A stretch of 64,000 bases of DNA. Source: an uncultured Isoptericola sp. (GTDB lineage: Bacteria > Actinomycetota > Actinomycetes > Actinomycetales > Cellulomonadaceae). A model generated the notes under the pieces. It worked only from the letters and a program-made list of their open reading frames with translations, searched no databases and was not told the origin of the DNA. Position 1 is the stretch's first letter; every line of letters begins with the position of its first letter. Positions 17,151 through 25,744 of this stretch are shown piece after piece. The DNA lies in NCBI GenBank assembly GCA_947497265.1, contig CANMFP010000002.1, positions 682,001 to 746,000 on the forward strand. Reading direction: 5' to 3'. Both the position numbers and the translations under genes were made by a program.

Positions 17151-18554
17151 TCAGAAGTTGATCATGTGCCCCGCGAGGCCGTGAATGGCCTCCTGGACGG
17201 ACTCCGACAGCGTCGGGTGGGTGTGCACGTTGCGCGCCACCTCGTCGGCCGTGAGGTCCCACTTCTGGGCGAGCGTGAGCTCGGGCAGCAGCTCGGAGAC
17301 GTCTGGCCCGATGAGGTGCCCGCCGAGCAGCTCGTTGTACTTCGCGTCGGCGACAAGCTTGACGAACCCGACCGGGTCGCCGAGGCCGTGCGCCTTGCCG
17401 TTCGCCATGAACGGGAAGGTGGACACCTTGACGTCGTAGCCCTCGTCCTTGGCCTGCGCCTCGGTGAGGCCGAAGGAGGCCACCTGCGGCTGGCAGAACG
17501 TGGCGCGCGGCATCATGCGGTAGTCGCCCAGCGTCATCGTCTCGGCGTCACCGATGGTCTCGGCGGCGACGACACCCTGCGCCTCGGCGACGTGGGCGAG
17601 CATGAGCTTCGCGGTGACGTCGCCGATGGCGTACAGGTGCGGCACGTTGGTGCGCATGTGGTCGTCGATGGCGATGGCGCCGCGCTCGGTGAGCTGCACG
17701 CCGGTGTTCTCCAGCCCGAAGTTCTCGACGTTGGGCGCGAACCCGACCGCCATGAGGACCTTGTCGACCTCGAGCGAGCCGGGCTTGTCGTCCTTGACGC
17801 CCTGGTAGGAGACGGTGACGGACGAGCCCTTGTCCTCGACGGTCTGCACGGCCGTCGAGGTGAGGATCTTGACGCCCAGCTTCTTGTACTGCTTGGCGAT
17901 CTCCTTCGAGACGTCGGCGTCCTCGTTGGGCAGGGCGCGGTCGAGGTACTCGATGATGGTGACGTCCACGCCATAGTTCTTCATGACGTAGGCGAACTCC
18001 ATGCCGATGGCGCCGGCGCCGACGATGGCGATCGACTTCGGCAGCTCACGGGTCATGATCTGCTTCTCGTAGGTCACGACGTTCTCGGAGAGCTCGACGC
18101 CCGGGAGCAGGCGGACCTTCGATCCGGTCGCGATGATCGCGTTGTCGAACGTCACGGTCTCGGTGCCGCCCTTGTTCAGGGTCACCTCGATCGTGTTGGC
18201 GTCGCGGAACGCGCCGCGACCGTCGTACTCGGTGATCTTGTTCTTCTTCATGAGGAAGTGGACGCCCTTGACCCGGCCGTCCGCGACGTCGCGGGACCGG
18301 TCGAACGCCTTGCCGAAGTCGAACGTCACATCACCGGACATGCCGAAGAAGTCGGCCTGGTGGTTGAAGAGGTGGGCGAGCTCCGCGTTGCGCAGCAGCG
18401 CCTTGGAGGGGATGCAGCCCACGTTGAGGCAGACACCACCCCAGTACTTCTCCTCGATGATGGCGACGGACTTGCCGAGCTGTGCCGCACGGATCGCGGC
18501 GACATAGCCGCCGGGGCCAGCTCCGAGGAGGACGACGTCGTAGTGGGAAGCCAT
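17151..18554 (-). CDS. lpdA: Dihydrolipoyl dehydrogenase
   Basis: 467 residues, standard length. It is the E3 component of pyruvate and 2-oxoacid dehydrogenase complexes and of the glycine cleavage system, reoxidising dihydrolipoyl groups with NAD. The FAD motif is [16 protein letters not shown], the redox pair is Cys42/Cys47 in [15 protein letters not shown], the NAD motif is [15 protein letters not shown] and the C-terminal active-site His-Glu is in HTHPTLSE. The gene is monocistronic, and a divergent or independent promoter is expected upstream at 18555-18634. It fits with the lipoate ligase-like gene elsewhere in the window. Confidence 0.97.
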   Translation of the reverse strand: MASHYDVVLLGAGPGGYVAAIRAAQLGKSVAIIEEKYWGGVCLNVGCIPSKALLRNAELAHLFNHQADFFGMSGDVTFDFGKAFDRSRDVADGRVKGVHFLMKKNKITEYDGRGAFRDANTIEVTLNKGGTETVTFDNAIIATGSKVRLLPGVELSENVVTYEKQIMTRELPKSIAIVGAGAIGMEFAYVMKNYGVDVTIIEYLDRALPNEDADVSKEIAKQYKKLGVKILTSTAVQTVEDKGSSVTVSYQGVKDDKPGSLEVDKVLMAVGFAPNVENFGLENTGVQLTERGAIAIDDHMRTNVPHLYAIGDVTAKLMLAHVAEAQGVVAAETIGDAETMTLGDYRMMPRATFCQPQVASFGLTEAQAKDEGYDVKVSTFPFMANGKAHGLGDPVGFVKLVADAKYNELLGGHLIGPDVSELLPELTLAQKWDLTADEVARNVHTHPTLSESVQEAIHGLAGHMINF

Positions 18555-18634
18555 GAGGCCACCCTATGAGGTCTCGGTGACCGGCGCGGCGTGATCTGTG
18601 TCGCACCGGCCAGGACGGCACGACAGACGGCGCC

Positions 18635-19078
18635 TCAGCGCACCGAGTCGACGCCGTCGTTGGCGAGCTGGTCGGCCCGCTCGTTGCCCGGGTCCCCCGC
18701 GTGCCCCTTGACCCACACCCAGCTGACCTGGTGGCGCGCCACCTCGGCGTCGAGCGCCTGCCACAGGTCGACGTTCTTGACGGGCTTCTTGGCCGACGTC
18801 GTCCAGCCGTTGCGCTTCCAGCCGGCGATCCACGTCTTCATCCCGTTCATCACGTACGACGAGTCGGTGTGGACCGTGACGGCGCTCGGCTGCTTGAGCG
18901 TGCGCAGCGCCTCGACCACCGCGGTGAGCTCCATGCGGTTGTTGGTGGTGAGCTTCTCTCCCCCGAACAGCTCCTTGGCGTGCTCGCCGGACTTCAGCAG
19001 AGCACCCCATCCCCCGAGCCCCGGGTTGCCCTTGCAGGCCCCGTCGGTCCACATCTCCACGATCGGCATGTCACTCAC
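18635..19078 (-). CDS. rnhA: Ribonuclease HI
   Basis: 147 residues. It degrades RNA in RNA-DNA hybrids in the cytosol. The four metal-binding acidic residues are visible: Asp12 in [10 protein letters not shown], Glu50 in [12 protein letters not shown], Asp72 in [10 protein letters not shown] and the Asp in [10 protein letters not shown]. The conserved His loop is in [11 protein letters not shown]. This is a single-domain, bacterial-type enzyme without the N-terminal hybrid-binding domain. It lies 80 bp downstream of lpdA in the opposite order of transcription and is probably monocistronic. Confidence 0.95.
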   Translation of the reverse strand: MSDMPIVEMWTDGACKGNPGLGGWGALLKSGEHAKELFGGEKLTTNNRMELTAVVEALRTLKQPSAVTVHTDSSYVMNGMKTWIAGWKRNGWTTSAKKPVKNVDLWQALDAEVARHQVSWVWVKGHAGDPGNERADQLANDGVDSVR

Positions 19079-19186
19079 GCGGTCACCCTATGTCCCACCG
19101 TGACCCGCCGGGACCGGTGTGTCGGTGGCCGGGCGTAGCGTCCCAGACATCGACACGAGCCAGGGACGACGGCGGGAGGCCACGTC

Positions 19187-20050
19187 ATGAAGTTCGGTTT
19201 CATCGGCAGCTACGGGAGCCCCACGCAGCAGGTGCGGCTCGCCCAGGAGTGCGAGGCTCACGGCTGGGACGGGTTCTTCACCTGGGACGGTGTGAGCCTG
19301 GACGTCGAGGGCTTCGACGCCCAGCCGACGTTCGACCCGTTCGGGATGCTCGCGGCCGCGGCCGCGGTGACCGAGCGGATCATCCTCGGCGCGATGGTCT
19401 TCGCGTTCCCCCGCCGCCGTCCCTGGGAGCTGGCCCAGCAGATCCTGACGGTCGACCACCTCTCCGGTGGGCGGCTCGTGCTCCCCGTGGGTGTGGGCGT
19501 CCCGATGGACCGCGCGTTCACCTCCGTGCCGGGCCAGCCGTCGACGCTGCGCGAGCGCGCGCACGCCCTCGACGAGGTGCTGGCGTGGCTCGGGCGCTCC
19601 TGGTCCGGCGAATCGTTCGAGCAGTCGGGCGAGCACGTCACCACGGGCACGTTCCAGTTCCCCGTCCCACCGGTCCACGGGCGGGTCCCCGTCTGGCCGG
19701 TGGCAGTCTGGGACGCGGAACGCCCGCCTCGGCGCAGCCTCGACCGTGCCCTGCGGTGGGACGGCATGGTGCCGCAGGTGCGCGGCGACTCCCCTGAGGA
19801 CGCCGAGGCCGGCCCGGAGCAGATCCGCGAGCTGGTCGACTGGATCGCCGAGCACCGGGACGGCGGCGCCGGGCACTACGACGTCGTCATGCAGGGCCGG
19901 CTCGACGCCGACCCCGCCGTCGCGCAGGAGCAGGCGCGCACAGCGGCCGAGGCCGGTGCCACCTGGTGGGTCGAGTCCTGGTGGGACCCCACCACAACGA
20001 CGCCCGAGAGCCTTCTCGAGCGGGTGCGCCAAGGCCCGCCGAGCCTCTGA
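19187..20050 (+). CDS. LLM-class (luciferase-like) flavin-dependent oxidoreductase
   Basis: 287 residues from ATG 19187. The luciferase-like TIM barrel shows KFGFIGSYGSPTQQVRLAQECEAHGWDGFF at the start, the family block LGAMVFAFPRRRPWELAQQI, and LTVDHLSGGRLVLPVGVG. These enzymes use reduced FMN or F420 and act on aldehydes, sulfonates or nitro compounds. It lacks any clear substrate clue and its neighbours are unrelated. It ends convergent with leuD, separated by a large inverted repeat. FMN versus F420 cannot be resolved here. Confidence 0.85.
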   Translation: MKFGFIGSYGSPTQQVRLAQECEAHGWDGFFTWDGVSLDVEGFDAQPTFDPFGMLAAAAAVTERIILGAMVFAFPRRRPWELAQQILTVDHLSGGRLVLPVGVGVPMDRAFTSVPGQPSTLRERAHALDEVLAWLGRSWSGESFEQSGEHVTTGTFQFPVPPVHGRVPVWPVAVWDAERPPRRSLDRALRWDGMVPQVRGDSPEDAEAGPEQIRELVDWIAEHRDGGAGHYDVVMQGRLDADPAVAQEQARTAAEAGATWWVESWWDPTTTTPESLLERVRQGPPSL

Positions 20051-20094
20051 CGACCCCCGCTGCCGGGCACCGCTCCACGACACCGACGCACGAA

Positions 20095-20192
20095 CGGGCG
20101 GGCTGACGATGCCGCGCGCGGTCGTCAGACGGGAAGCGCAGGGCGCGCAGCGCCCGTGAGCGCGACCGCGCGCGGCATCGTCAGCCCGCCCG
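20095..20192. terminator. Perfect 30-bp inverted repeat between convergent genes
   Basis: Arms at 20095-20124 and 20163-20192 are exactly complementary over 30 nt, with a 38-nt loop. It lies between the 3' ends of the LLM oxidoreductase gene and leuD. No U-run is present. It is most simply a bidirectional terminator; the arm length and perfect match also fit a recent small mobile hairpin. Confidence 0.75.
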
Positions 20193-20215
20193 TGGACGCA
20201 AGCCGGACACGAGAG

Positions 20216-20854
20216 TCAGGAGACAGGCCGCGCCGGCTCGATGTCGACCTTCGGCAGGTGCTTGGCCGGGAGGGTCTTCGGGCGCCACGCGGCGCGCGTC
20301 TCCTCGAAGGCGGTGATGTCGGGCTCGTTCTGCAGGGTCAGGCCGATGTCGTCGAGGCCCTCCATGAGGCGCCAGCGCGTGTACTCGTCGATCTGGAACG
20401 GCACGGTGACGTCGTCGGCGTGCACGGTGCGCGACTCGAGGTCCACGGTCACCTCGGTGCCGGGCTTGGCCTCGAGGATCTTCCAGAGCAGCTCGATGTC
20501 CTCCTGGGCGACCATGCCGGCCACGAGACCCTGCTTGCCGGAGTTGCCGCGGAAGATGTCGGCGAACCGGGAGGCGAGCACGACGCGGAACCCGTAGTCC
20601 TTGAGCGCCCAGACGGCGTGCTCGCGCGACGACCCGGTGCCGAAGTCGGGGCCGGCCACGAGCACGGAGCCGGAGGAGTACGCCTCCTGGTTCAGCACGA
20701 ACGACGGGTCGCTGCGCCACGCCGCGAAGAGCGCATCCTCGAACCCGGTGCGCGTCACCCGCTTGAGGTAGACGGCCGGGATGATCTGGTCGGTGTCGAC
20801 GTTGCTGCGGCGCAGCGGCACCCCGACGCCGGTGTGGGTGGTGATCTTCTCCAT
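20216..20854 (-). CDS. leuD: 3-isopropylmalate dehydratase small subunit
   Basis: 212 residues. With LeuC it isomerises 2-isopropylmalate to 3-isopropylmalate in leucine synthesis. The N terminus has [24 protein letters not shown], the swivelling-domain signature, then [17 protein letters not shown] and [17 protein letters not shown]. It follows leuC by 28 bp on the minus strand, so leuCD is an operon. The regulator NdgR is divergent upstream. Its 3' end is capped by the 30-bp inverted repeat. Confidence 0.97.
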   Translation of the reverse strand: MEKITTHTGVGVPLRRSNVDTDQIIPAVYLKRVTRTGFEDALFAAWRSDPSFVLNQEAYSSGSVLVAGPDFGTGSSREHAVWALKDYGFRVVLASRFADIFRGNSGKQGLVAGMVAQEDIELLWKILEAKPGTEVTVDLESRTVHADDVTVPFQIDEYTRWRLMEGLDDIGLTLQNEPDITAFEETRAAWRPKTLPAKHLPKVDIEPARPVS

Positions 20855-20882
20855 GGTGACTCCTGTAGAAAGCGCGGGGGGC

Positions 20883-22358
20883 TCAGACGAACGACGGGGC
20901 GGTCAGCGGTGCCAGCGGGGTGCCGTCGAACGTGGTCAGGTCGACGTCGCCCTCCAGGTCGAGGTCGGACAGCGAGGACAGCGTGCCGCGGATGGCGGTC
21001 GCGGCGGCGACCAGCGGCGAGACGAGGTGCGTCCGACCGCCCTTGCCCTGCCGGCCCTCGAAGTTCCGGTTCGACGTGGACGCCGCGCGCTCGCCCGGCG
21101 CGAGCTGGTCGGGGTTCATGCCGAGACACATCGAGCACCCGGCGTTGCGCCACTCGGCGCCGAACTCCTTGAAGATGACGTCCAGCCCTTCGGCCTCGGC
21201 CTGCAGGCGCACGCGGGCCGACGCCGGCACGACGAGCACACGCACGTCCTCGGCCTTCGCGCGGCCGCGGAGGACCTTCGCAACGGACCGGAGGTCTTCG
21301 ATGCGTCCGTTGGTGCAGGAACCGATGAAGACGGTGTCGACCTTGACGTCGCGCAGCGGCATGCCGGCCTCGAGGCCCATGTACTCCAGCGCCCGTTCGG
21401 CGCTGACGCGCTCGCCCTCGTCGGCGATGTCGGCCGGGACGGGCACGTTCGCCGAGAGGGGCAGGCCCTGGCCCGGGTTGGTTCCCCAGGTGACGAACGG
21501 CTCGAGGTCGGAGGCGCGCAGCACGACCTCCTCGTCGAACGTGGCGTCGTCGTCGCTGCGCAGCGTCTTCCAGTACTCGACGGCGGCGTCCCAGTCCTCC
21601 CCCTCGGGCGCGTGCGGGCGGCCCTGGAGGTACTCGAACGTGGTCTCGTCGGGAGCGATCATGCCCGCGCGAGCACCCGCCTCGATGGACATGTTGCAGA
21701 TGGTCATCCGCGCCTCCATCGAGAGCTTGCGGATGGCCTCGCCGCGGTACTCGAGCACGTAGCCCTGCCCGCCGCCGGTGCCGATCTTGGCGATGATCGC
21801 CAGGATGATGTCCTTCGAGGTGGCGCCCGGGGGCAGCTCGCCGTCGACCGTGATCGCCATGGTCTTGAACGGCGCCAGCGGCAGCGTCTGCGTGGCGAGC
21901 ACGTGCTCGACCTCGGAGGTGCCGATGCCGAAGGCGAGTGCACCGAAGGCACCGTGCGTGGAGGTGTGCGAGTCGCCGCACACGACCGTCAGCCCCGGCA
22001 TGGTCAGCCCGAGCTGGGGGCCCACCTGGTGGACGATCCCCTGGTCGGCGTCGCCGAGGGAGTGGATCCGCACGCCGAACTCGGCCGCGTTGTTGCGCAG
22101 CGTGTCGATCTGCGTGCGGCTGGTGAGGTCCGCGATCGGCAGGTCGATGTCGAGCGTGGGCGTGTTGTGGTCCTCGGTGGCGATGGTGAGGTCCGGGCGC
22201 CGCACGGGGCGGCCGGCGAGGCGGAGCCCCTCGAACGCCTGCGGGCTCGTCACCTCGTGCACGAGGTGGAGGTCGATGTAGAGCAGATCCGGTGCCCCCT
22301 CGGCGCCCTGGCGCACCAGGTGCGCCTCCCAGACCTTCTCTGCCAGCGTGCCGGCCAT
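20883..22358 (-). CDS. leuC: 3-isopropylmalate dehydratase large subunit
   Basis: 491 residues, slightly longer than E. coli LeuC. It carries the [4Fe-4S] cluster and the catalytic core of the isomerase. Cluster cysteines are in IGSCTNGR and [10 protein letters not shown], and [20 protein letters not shown] is the aconitase family signature. The start at ATG 22358 follows GAGGAGC upstream. leuD follows in the same operon. A 6-bp hairpin (GCCACC/GGTGGC, 22375-22390) lies upstream but has no U-run, so no attenuator is claimed here. Confidence 0.97.
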   Translation of the reverse strand: MAGTLAEKVWEAHLVRQGAEGAPDLLYIDLHLVHEVTSPQAFEGLRLAGRPVRRPDLTIATEDHNTPTLDIDLPIADLTSRTQIDTLRNNAAEFGVRIHSLGDADQGIVHQVGPQLGLTMPGLTVVCGDSHTSTHGAFGALAFGIGTSEVEHVLATQTLPLAPFKTMAITVDGELPPGATSKDIILAIIAKIGTGGGQGYVLEYRGEAIRKLSMEARMTICNMSIEAGARAGMIAPDETTFEYLQGRPHAPEGEDWDAAVEYWKTLRSDDDATFDEEVVLRASDLEPFVTWGTNPGQGLPLSANVPVPADIADEGERVSAERALEYMGLEAGMPLRDVKVDTVFIGSCTNGRIEDLRSVAKVLRGRAKAEDVRVLVVPASARVRLQAEAEGLDVIFKEFGAEWRNAGCSMCLGMNPDQLAPGERAASTSNRNFEGRQGKGGRTHLVSPLVAAATAIRGTLSSLSDLDLEGDVDLTTFDGTPLAPLTAPSFV

Positions 22359-22438
22359 CTCGAGCTCCTCGTTCTGCCACCTGTGGGTGGCTGTCGTCGA
22401 CGTGTGGGTACGCGATCCGACGCCCTGTCCACGAACCG

Positions 22439-22455
22439 AAGTTTGTGTAGAACTT
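22439..22455. promoter_or_regulatory. Candidate NdgR/LtbR operator
   Basis: AAGTTTGTGTAGAACTT is an imperfect palindrome with arms AAGTT/AACTT in the 131-bp region between divergent leuC and ndgR. It is AT-rich against a GC-rich background. NdgR/LtbR proteins are known to bind this intergenic region in streptomycetes and corynebacteria. The exact site is an inference. Confidence 0.5.
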
Positions 22456-22489
22456 GCAATCTCACCAAGCGAGACGTCAGTATCGACCT

Positions 22490-23209
22490 ATGGACGATAC
22501 TAGCGGAGTCGGCGTACTGGACAAGGCCGCGTCCGTACTCGGAGCACTCGAGGCCGGTCCCGCCACCCTGGCGCAGCTGGTCTCCTCGACCGGCCTCGCC
22601 CGCCCGACGGCGCACCGCCTCGCGGTCGCGCTCGAGCATCACCGGTTCGTGGCCCGTGACATGCAGGGCCGGTTCGTGCTGGGCCCGCGCCTCAACGAGC
22701 TCGCGACGGCCGCCGGTGAGGACCGCCTGCTCGCCGCCGCGAACCCGGTGCTCACGGCCCTGCGCGACCACACCGGCGAGTCCGCGCAGCTCTACCGCCG
22801 CCAGGGCGACCATCGCGTCTGCGTGGCCGCCGCCGAGCGTCCCGTCGGTTTGCGCGACTCGATCCCGGTCGGCGCCACGCTGACGATGCACGCCGGTTCC
22901 GCGGCCCAGATCCTGCTCGCCTGGGAGGAGCCCGACCGCCTGCACCGCGGTCTGCGCGAGGCGGTCTTCACCGCGACGATCCTCTCCGGCGTCCGACGGC
23001 GCGGCTGGGCGCAGTCGGTCTCGGAGCGCGAGCTGGGCGTCGCCTCGGTGTCGGCACCGGTCCGCGGGCCGTCCGGGCGGATCGTCGCAGCCGTCTCGGT
23101 CTCCGGACCGGTCGAGCGACTCACCCGTCAACCAGGTCGGTTGCACTCGGCGTCCGTGGTCGCGGCGGCCAACCGCCTCACCGAGGTGCTGCAGCGCGCC
23201 GGCGAGTGA
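22490..23209 (+). CDS. ndgR: IclR-family regulator NdgR/LtbR (amino-acid dependent regulator of leuCD)
   Basis: 239 residues from ATG 22490. The N terminus SGVGVLDKAASVLGALE and the HTH TLAQLVSSTGLARPTAHRL match NdgR of streptomycetes and LtbR of corynebacteria almost residue by residue. The C-terminal IclR effector domain contains GRFVLGPRLNELA, GESAQLYRRQGD and GVASVSAPVRGPSGRIVAAVSVSG. It controls leucine (and other amino acid) biosynthesis genes. The divergent leuCD operon with a palindrome between them is the classic arrangement. Confidence 0.95.
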   Translation: MDDTSGVGVLDKAASVLGALEAGPATLAQLVSSTGLARPTAHRLAVALEHHRFVARDMQGRFVLGPRLNELATAAGEDRLLAAANPVLTALRDHTGESAQLYRRQGDHRVCVAAAERPVGLRDSIPVGATLTMHAGSAAQILLAWEEPDRLHRGLREAVFTATILSGVRRRGWAQSVSERELGVASVSAPVRGPSGRIVAAVSVSGPVERLTRQPGRLHSASVVAAANRLTEVLQRAGE

Positions 23210-23309
23210 CGGCGCGCCGAACTGATTGTCGCGGGGTCGCCCCGCAGGTCAGTAGGCTCCCGACCAGCGGGGCGACCCTGCCCCGCCGACCGAGAGGCGT
23301 GAGGACCCG

Positions 23310-23477
23310 ATGCCGGCCAAGGCCAAGACCCTCCTGATCTGGCTCGTCGTGATCTTTCTGATCTACGCGATCGTGACGAGCCCGGACCGCGCTGCGGACA
23401 TCATCAAGGCGATCTGGGACGTGATCGCCAACGCGTTCGGCAGCTTCGGGGAGTTTCTCGCCAACCTGACGTCGTAG
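23310..23477 (+). CDS. Small single-pass membrane protein (55 aa)
   Basis: A 55-residue ORF starting at ATG 23310 with GTGAGGAC upstream. It reads MPAKAKTLLIWLVVIFLIYA and then a short amphipathic tail, so one N-terminal transmembrane helix followed by about 30 cytosolic or surface residues. The stop at 23477 is 2 nt before the GTG of the PH-domain gene, so the two are translationally linked. The C-terminal part is amphipathic (AIWDVIANAFGSFGEFLANL). Function is unknown; similar short proteins seem common in actinobacteria next to PH-domain genes. Confidence 0.72.
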   Translation: MPAKAKTLLIWLVVIFLIYAIVTSPDRAADIIKAIWDVIANAFGSFGEFLANLTS

Positions 23478-23479
23478 CC

Positions 23480-24343
23480 GTGGACAACGCACCAGACCGA
23501 GCGGTGCGCGCGCACCGCCACCTGCGCCGCTACGTGCTGGCCCACGAGCGGGCGGTGTTCGCGTCGCGCCTGCACTGGGCCACGCTGCTCGAGCCGATCC
23601 TGACGACCGTGGCCGCGACCGTCGTCGTCGCGCTGCTGCACCAGGCGACCGGCATGGGTGGGGTCTGGGTCCTGTGGCTGCTGCCGGCGGGCCGACTCGC
23701 CCTGAGGTGGGCCGAGTGGAACTACCAGTGGTTCGTCGCGACGGACAAGCGTCTGCTGCTCACCTACGGGTTCGTGGTCCACAAGGTGGCCATGATGCCG
23801 ATGTTGAAGGTCACGGACATGAGCTACACCCGTACCCCGATGGGGCAGGTGCTGGGTTACGGCCGGTTCGTGATGGAGTCAGCCGGCCAGGACCAGGCGC
23901 TGAGCCGCGTCAACTACGTCCCGGATCCGGACGTCACCTACCGCAAGCTGACGGACACCATCTTCTTCCCCAACAAATCCGGCACGCCCGAGGCTCGCCC
24001 GGCACCGACTCCCCCGGCCATCGTCCCCGTGGGCAAGCGCGAACCCCGACCGACGACGGCGGAGCTCCCGACGGTCGGGCAGGCCGGGCCGGCAGAGTAT
24101 CGCGAGCCGGGCCCCGACAGCTCTGCGCAGGGCATCGACCACCCGCAGAGCACCGGCCCCGCGCAGGGCGCCGACCACCACGTCGACGTCGCACCGTTCG
24201 ATCCGGAAGCGCCGCCTGCCCAGGAAGGGCCCCGCTCACGGACCCGCCGCCGCGGCCTGTTCCCGGTGAAGCGGAAGCAGGACCTGTACGAGCCGCCGAC
24301 CAGCAGCGGCGCCGGCCCCACGGTCCCCGAGCCCTTCCTCTGA
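23480..24343 (+). CDS. Bacterial PH-domain (YdbS-like) membrane protein
   Basis: 287 residues from GTG 23480. Two transmembrane helices lie at about residues 30-75 (LEPILTTVAATVVVALL, then MGGVWVLWLLPAGRL). They are followed by a bPH_2-type domain: YQWFVATDKRLLLTYGFVVH, MMPMLKVTDMSYTRTPMGQVLGYG and FVMESAGQDQALSRVNYVPD. The remaining 120 residues are low-complexity, Pro/Glu/Arg-rich and probably cytosolic. Bacterial PH proteins may organise lipid or stress functions; the specific role here is unknown. It is coupled to the upstream 55-aa gene. Confidence 0.85.
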   Translation: MDNAPDRAVRAHRHLRRYVLAHERAVFASRLHWATLLEPILTTVAATVVVALLHQATGMGGVWVLWLLPAGRLALRWAEWNYQWFVATDKRLLLTYGFVVHKVAMMPMLKVTDMSYTRTPMGQVLGYGRFVMESAGQDQALSRVNYVPDPDVTYRKLTDTIFFPNKSGTPEARPAPTPPAIVPVGKREPRPTTAELPTVGQAGPAEYREPGPDSSAQGIDHPQSTGPAQGADHHVDVAPFDPEAPPAQEGPRSRTRRRGLFPVKRKQDLYEPPTSSGAGPTVPEPFL

Positions 24344-24377
24344 GCCCGCCGTACGCACGAACGTGCGGGAACGACGA

Positions 24378-24403
24378 AGGCCCGGTCCGTCAGGACCGGG
24401 CCT
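24378..24403. terminator. GC-rich hairpin after the PH-domain gene
   Basis: An 11-bp perfect stem (AGGCCCGGTCC/GGACCGGGCCT) with a 4-nt loop, between the end of the PH-domain gene and the 3' end of the first tRNA-Glu on the opposite strand. It can terminate transcription from both sides. Confidence 0.8.
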
Positions 24404-24412
24404 CGTGCTCTG

Positions 24413-24485
24413 TACCCCCAGCGGGATTTGAACCCGCGTTACCGCCGTGAGAGGGCGGCGTCCTAGGCCGCTAGACGATGGGGGC
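24413..24485 (-). tRNA. tRNA-Glu (anticodon CTC), copy 1
   Basis: A 73-nt cloverleaf on the minus strand beginning GCCCCCATCGTCTAGCGGCC. The anticodon loop CTCTCAC gives CTC, reading GAG. The T-arm is GCGGGTTTGAATCCCGC and the acceptor stem pairs GCCCCCA with TGGGGGT, including one G-U. The discriminator is A and CCA is not encoded. An identical copy lies 55 nt away. Confidence 0.97.
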
Positions 24486-24540
24486 CGGACGTGACTCCGT
24501 CGCCGGAGCCGGTGCGACGATCCTCGAACGGACCGATGCG

Positions 24541-24613
24541 TACCCCCAGCGGGATTTGAACCCGCGTTACCGCCGTGAGAGGGCGGCGTCCTAGGCCGCT
24601 AGACGATGGGGGC
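24541..24613 (-). tRNA. tRNA-Glu (anticodon CTC), copy 2
   Basis: Identical in all 73 nt to copy 1, on the same strand. The linker between them (24486-24540) is unrelated. Together with tRNA-Gln upstream they probably form one precursor transcript. The pairing with gltX in the same region is common in actinobacteria. Confidence 0.97.
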
Positions 24614-24710
24614 CTATGGTTCCTCGACCGCGAGGGCCGATTTGCCGTGAGTACTCTAGCGCACCGTGCAGGACCAAGGATCCCGAGGAGAGGCGCGGAA
24701 GAACACTGCG

Positions 24711-24782
24711 CTGGGGTACCAGGACTCGAACCTAGACTAAGTGGACCAGAACCACTCGTGCTGCCAATTACACCATACCCCA
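24711..24782 (-). tRNA. tRNA-Gln (anticodon CTG)
   Basis: A 72-nt cloverleaf starting TGGGGTATGGTGTAATTGGC. The anticodon loop TTCTGGT gives CTG, reading CAG. T-arm is CTAGGTTCGAGTCCTGG, and the acceptor stem pairs TGGGGTA with TACCCCA. The discriminator is G and CCA is not encoded. It is first in the tRNA-Gln/Glu/Glu order on the minus strand. Confidence 0.97.
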
Positions 24783-24979
24783 TGGTGTTCGGACCTACCC
24801 GGACATATCCGACTTCAACGCCGGTTTCCGTACGGCCCAACGACCCGAAACATTACCGGACCGGCCGCTTGGATCCAAACTCGATCCTCGGTGCCCTTCG
24901 TCACGTCCCACCGGGTCCCCGCCGCCCGCACCCGGGCGGACCGGCTGACGTCCGGGCCCGGACGTGGGACGCTGCTGGC

Positions 24980-25744
24980 ATGCCGTCGACTCCCGACCCG
25001 CAATCACCCTCCGACCGCGCCGCCTCCTTCTCGACCGGCGCGGACGTGTACGCCAGGGTGCGCCCCACCTACCCGGCCGACGCCGTCGACTGGATGGTCC
25101 CGCCGGGGGCCGCCCACGTCCTCGACCTGGGGGCCGGCACGGGTCTGCTCACGCGGCGGCTCGTCGATCGCGGCCTGGACGTCGTCGCCGTCGACGCCTC
25201 CCCGGCGATGCTGGACGAGCTGGTCGCCACCCTGCCGGACGTCACCGCGCACGTGGGCACCGCCGAGAACCTCCCGCTGCCGGACGCCTCGATCGACGCC
25301 GCAGTGGTCGGGCAGGCCTGGCACTGGTTCGACGAGGCTCGCGCGTCGGCCGAGATCGCCCGCGTCCTGCGGCCGGGCGGCACGCTCGCCGTCGTCTGGA
25401 ACGACCGCGACGAGCGCATCGACTGGGTCGGCCGCTTCGGCGAGATCCTGCACACCGGCGACCAGCTCCAGCCGGACAGCGACCAGAGCAGCGGCGCCCC
25501 GACCCTCGACGACTCGTTCGGCGAGATCGAGGTCGCCGAGTTCCGCTGGCTGCACCACCTGCCGACCGCCGACCTGCGCGCGCTCGCCGGTTCCCGCAGC
25601 TACCTGCTCACCCTGCCGGAACCCGAGCGCGACCAGCTGCTGCAGCGGGTCGACGACCTCGTCGTCACCCACCCCGACCTCGCGGGGACGCAGGAGATCG
25701 CCATGCCCTACGTCACGACGGCGTACCGCGCGCGACGGCGCTGA
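24980..25744 (+). CDS. Class I SAM-dependent methyltransferase
   Basis: 254 residues from ATG 24980. Motif I is VLDLGAGTGLLTRRLVDRG, motif II is DVVAVDASPAMLDEL, and HVGTAENLPLPDASIDAAVVGQAW is motif III/IV. This is the UbiE-like Rossmann fold with a helical C-terminal cap. The methyl acceptor is not apparent. It is near the tRNA cluster but not linked to it by operon. Its 3' end overlaps the 3' end of the convergent LysR gene by 32 bp. Confidence 0.9.
   Translation: MPSTPDPQSPSDRAASFSTGADVYARVRPTYPADAVDWMVPPGAAHVLDLGAGTGLLTRRLVDRGLDVVAVDASPAMLDELVATLPDVTAHVGTAENLPLPDASIDAAVVGQAWHWFDEARASAEIARVLRPGGTLAVVWNDRDERIDWVGRFGEILHTGDQLQPDSDQSSGAPTLDDSFGEIEVAEFRWLHHLPTADLRALAGSRSYLLTLPEPERDQLLQRVDDLVVTHPDLAGTQEIAMPYVTTAYRARRR

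Noticed and set aside
22375-22390. Hairpin upstream of leuC as an attenuator
   Set aside because: Only a 6-bp stem, no U-run and no leader ORF with Leu codons; NdgR control explains the region better.
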